DNA from: an uncultured Sphingomonadaceae bacterium
GTDB taxonomy: Bacteria > Pseudomonadota > Alphaproteobacteria > Sphingomonadales > Sphingomonadaceae
Length of the DNA stretch: 64,000 nucleotides
Assembly: GCA_947501325.1 (NCBI GenBank)
Contig: CANMVC010000002.1
Span: 1-64,000 of the forward strand
Direction: 5' to 3'
The notes under the pieces: model-generated
Database searches by the model: none
What the model saw: the letters and a program-made list of their open reading frames with translations, nothing else
What the model was told of the DNA's origin: nothing
Position numbers and translations under genes: made by a program
Part shown: positions 63,737-64,000 of the stretch, piece after piece
How the letters are laid out: every line of letters starts with the position of its first letter
How positions within the stretch are numbered: position 1 is the first letter of the stretch

Positions 63737-64000
63737 ATGAGCCAGATTCACGCCCGCACCTGCCATATCTGTGAAGCCAATTGCGGCGTTTTGGTTGAAG
63801 TCGAAGGGCGCGAGATACTCTCGATCAAGGGCAATCCCGACCACGTCCTGAGTCGCGGTCATATCTGCCCGAAGGCAACCGCCATTGCGGATTTGCAGGA
63901 CGATCCGGATCGGCTCCACAAACCCGTCAAAAAAGTGAACGGCGAGTGGCAGGAAATTGGCTGGGAAACGGCCTTTCAGGAAATTGCCGCGAAGCTCAAG
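63737..64000 (+). CDS. Molybdopterin-dependent oxidoreductase, N-terminal part (cut by window edge)
   Basis: This is the first 88 residues of a molybdopterin oxidoreductase of the formate dehydrogenase/nitrate reductase superfamily. The N-terminal [4Fe-4S] ligands are Cys9, Cys12, Cys16 (CHICEANC) and the Cys in GHICPKA, followed by the region entering the molybdopterin domain. An AGGAGAG site precedes the ATG. The substrate cannot be told from this part. The gene runs off the right edge. Confidence 0.85.
   Translation, partial: MSQIHARTCHICEANCGVLVEVEGREILSIKGNPDHVLSRGHICPKATAIADLQDDPDRLHKPVKKVNGEWQEIGWETAFQEIAAKLK

Overview
The window reads as chromosomal DNA of an alphaproteobacterium, most likely a sphingomonad (Sphingomonadales). 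This is inferred from four things: a complete XrtA (exosortase A) exopolysaccharide/protein-sorting locus; the gene order pckA / chvI-chvG-hprK-rapZ-EIIA-HPr; a PEP-CTERM signal of the VPEPTTWAMM type; and a large TonB-dependent receptor of the kind common in that order. Coding density is high, nearly all genes are intact, and I see no prophage, transposase, rRNA operon or CRISPR array.

Layout. 1-1.3 kb: the possible end of an unknown gene, an intergenic patch with two families of short repeats, and trxB. 1.3-19.9 kb: the XrtA locus. A leftward arm (GNAT acyltransferase, acyl carrier protein, two exosortase-associated alpha/beta hydrolases) diverges from a rightward arm. The rightward arm holds an acyl-CoA ligase, a PLP decarboxylase, a Wza-like export lipoprotein, a chain-length determinant, a tyrosine autokinase, an outer-membrane barrel, a GspA-like ATPase, a polysaccharide deacetylase, a FemAB protein, a glycosyltransferase, exosortase A fused to EpsI, and an asparagine-synthase-like amidotransferase. 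Many junctions overlap by 1-4 bases, so these genes are probably co-translated. 20-22.7 kb: truA, fmt and recR, separated by repeats. 23-29.4 kb: a TonB-dependent receptor, def, rmuC, a lipoprotein and a SpoU-type rRNA methylase. 29.4-35.6 kb: the leftward regulatory operon chvI-chvG-hprK-rapZ-EIIA-HPr, divergent from pckA. 35.6-41.4 kb: hypothetical genes, an alpha/beta hydrolase, two tandem cysteine desulfurases with a ferredoxin, a class A beta-lactamase and a dodecin. 41.4-47.2 kb: SRP RNA, dnaX, a YbaB protein, lon, an HU gene and tRNA-Lys. 47.2-52.8 kb: the leftward cell-shape operon mreB-mreC-mreD-mrdA-rodA. 53-64 kb: mutL, a small lipoprotein, a MaoC-family gene without a normal start codon, a phosphodiesterase, ychF, a PEP-CTERM GDSL hydrolase, pth, rplY, a thioesterase, two TraB/GumN lipoproteins, and the start of a molybdopterin oxidoreductase.

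How the parts connect. The XrtA locus should make and export a polysaccharide and cleave proteins carrying PEP-CTERM tails. One such substrate, the GDSL hydrolase at 58.4 kb, lies in the same window. The least understood part is the carrier-protein module (acyl carrier protein, AMP-ligase, PLP decarboxylase, acyltransferase, two hydrolases). One hydrolase has Cys in place of the nucleophilic Ser, and the other has Arg there. Other points of interest are three copies of a long palindromic intergenic repeat, five copies of a directional 12-mer repeat, a His-rich insertion in peptide deformylase, a paired operator-like sequence before the TonB receptor, and a sigma-32-like promoter before lon.
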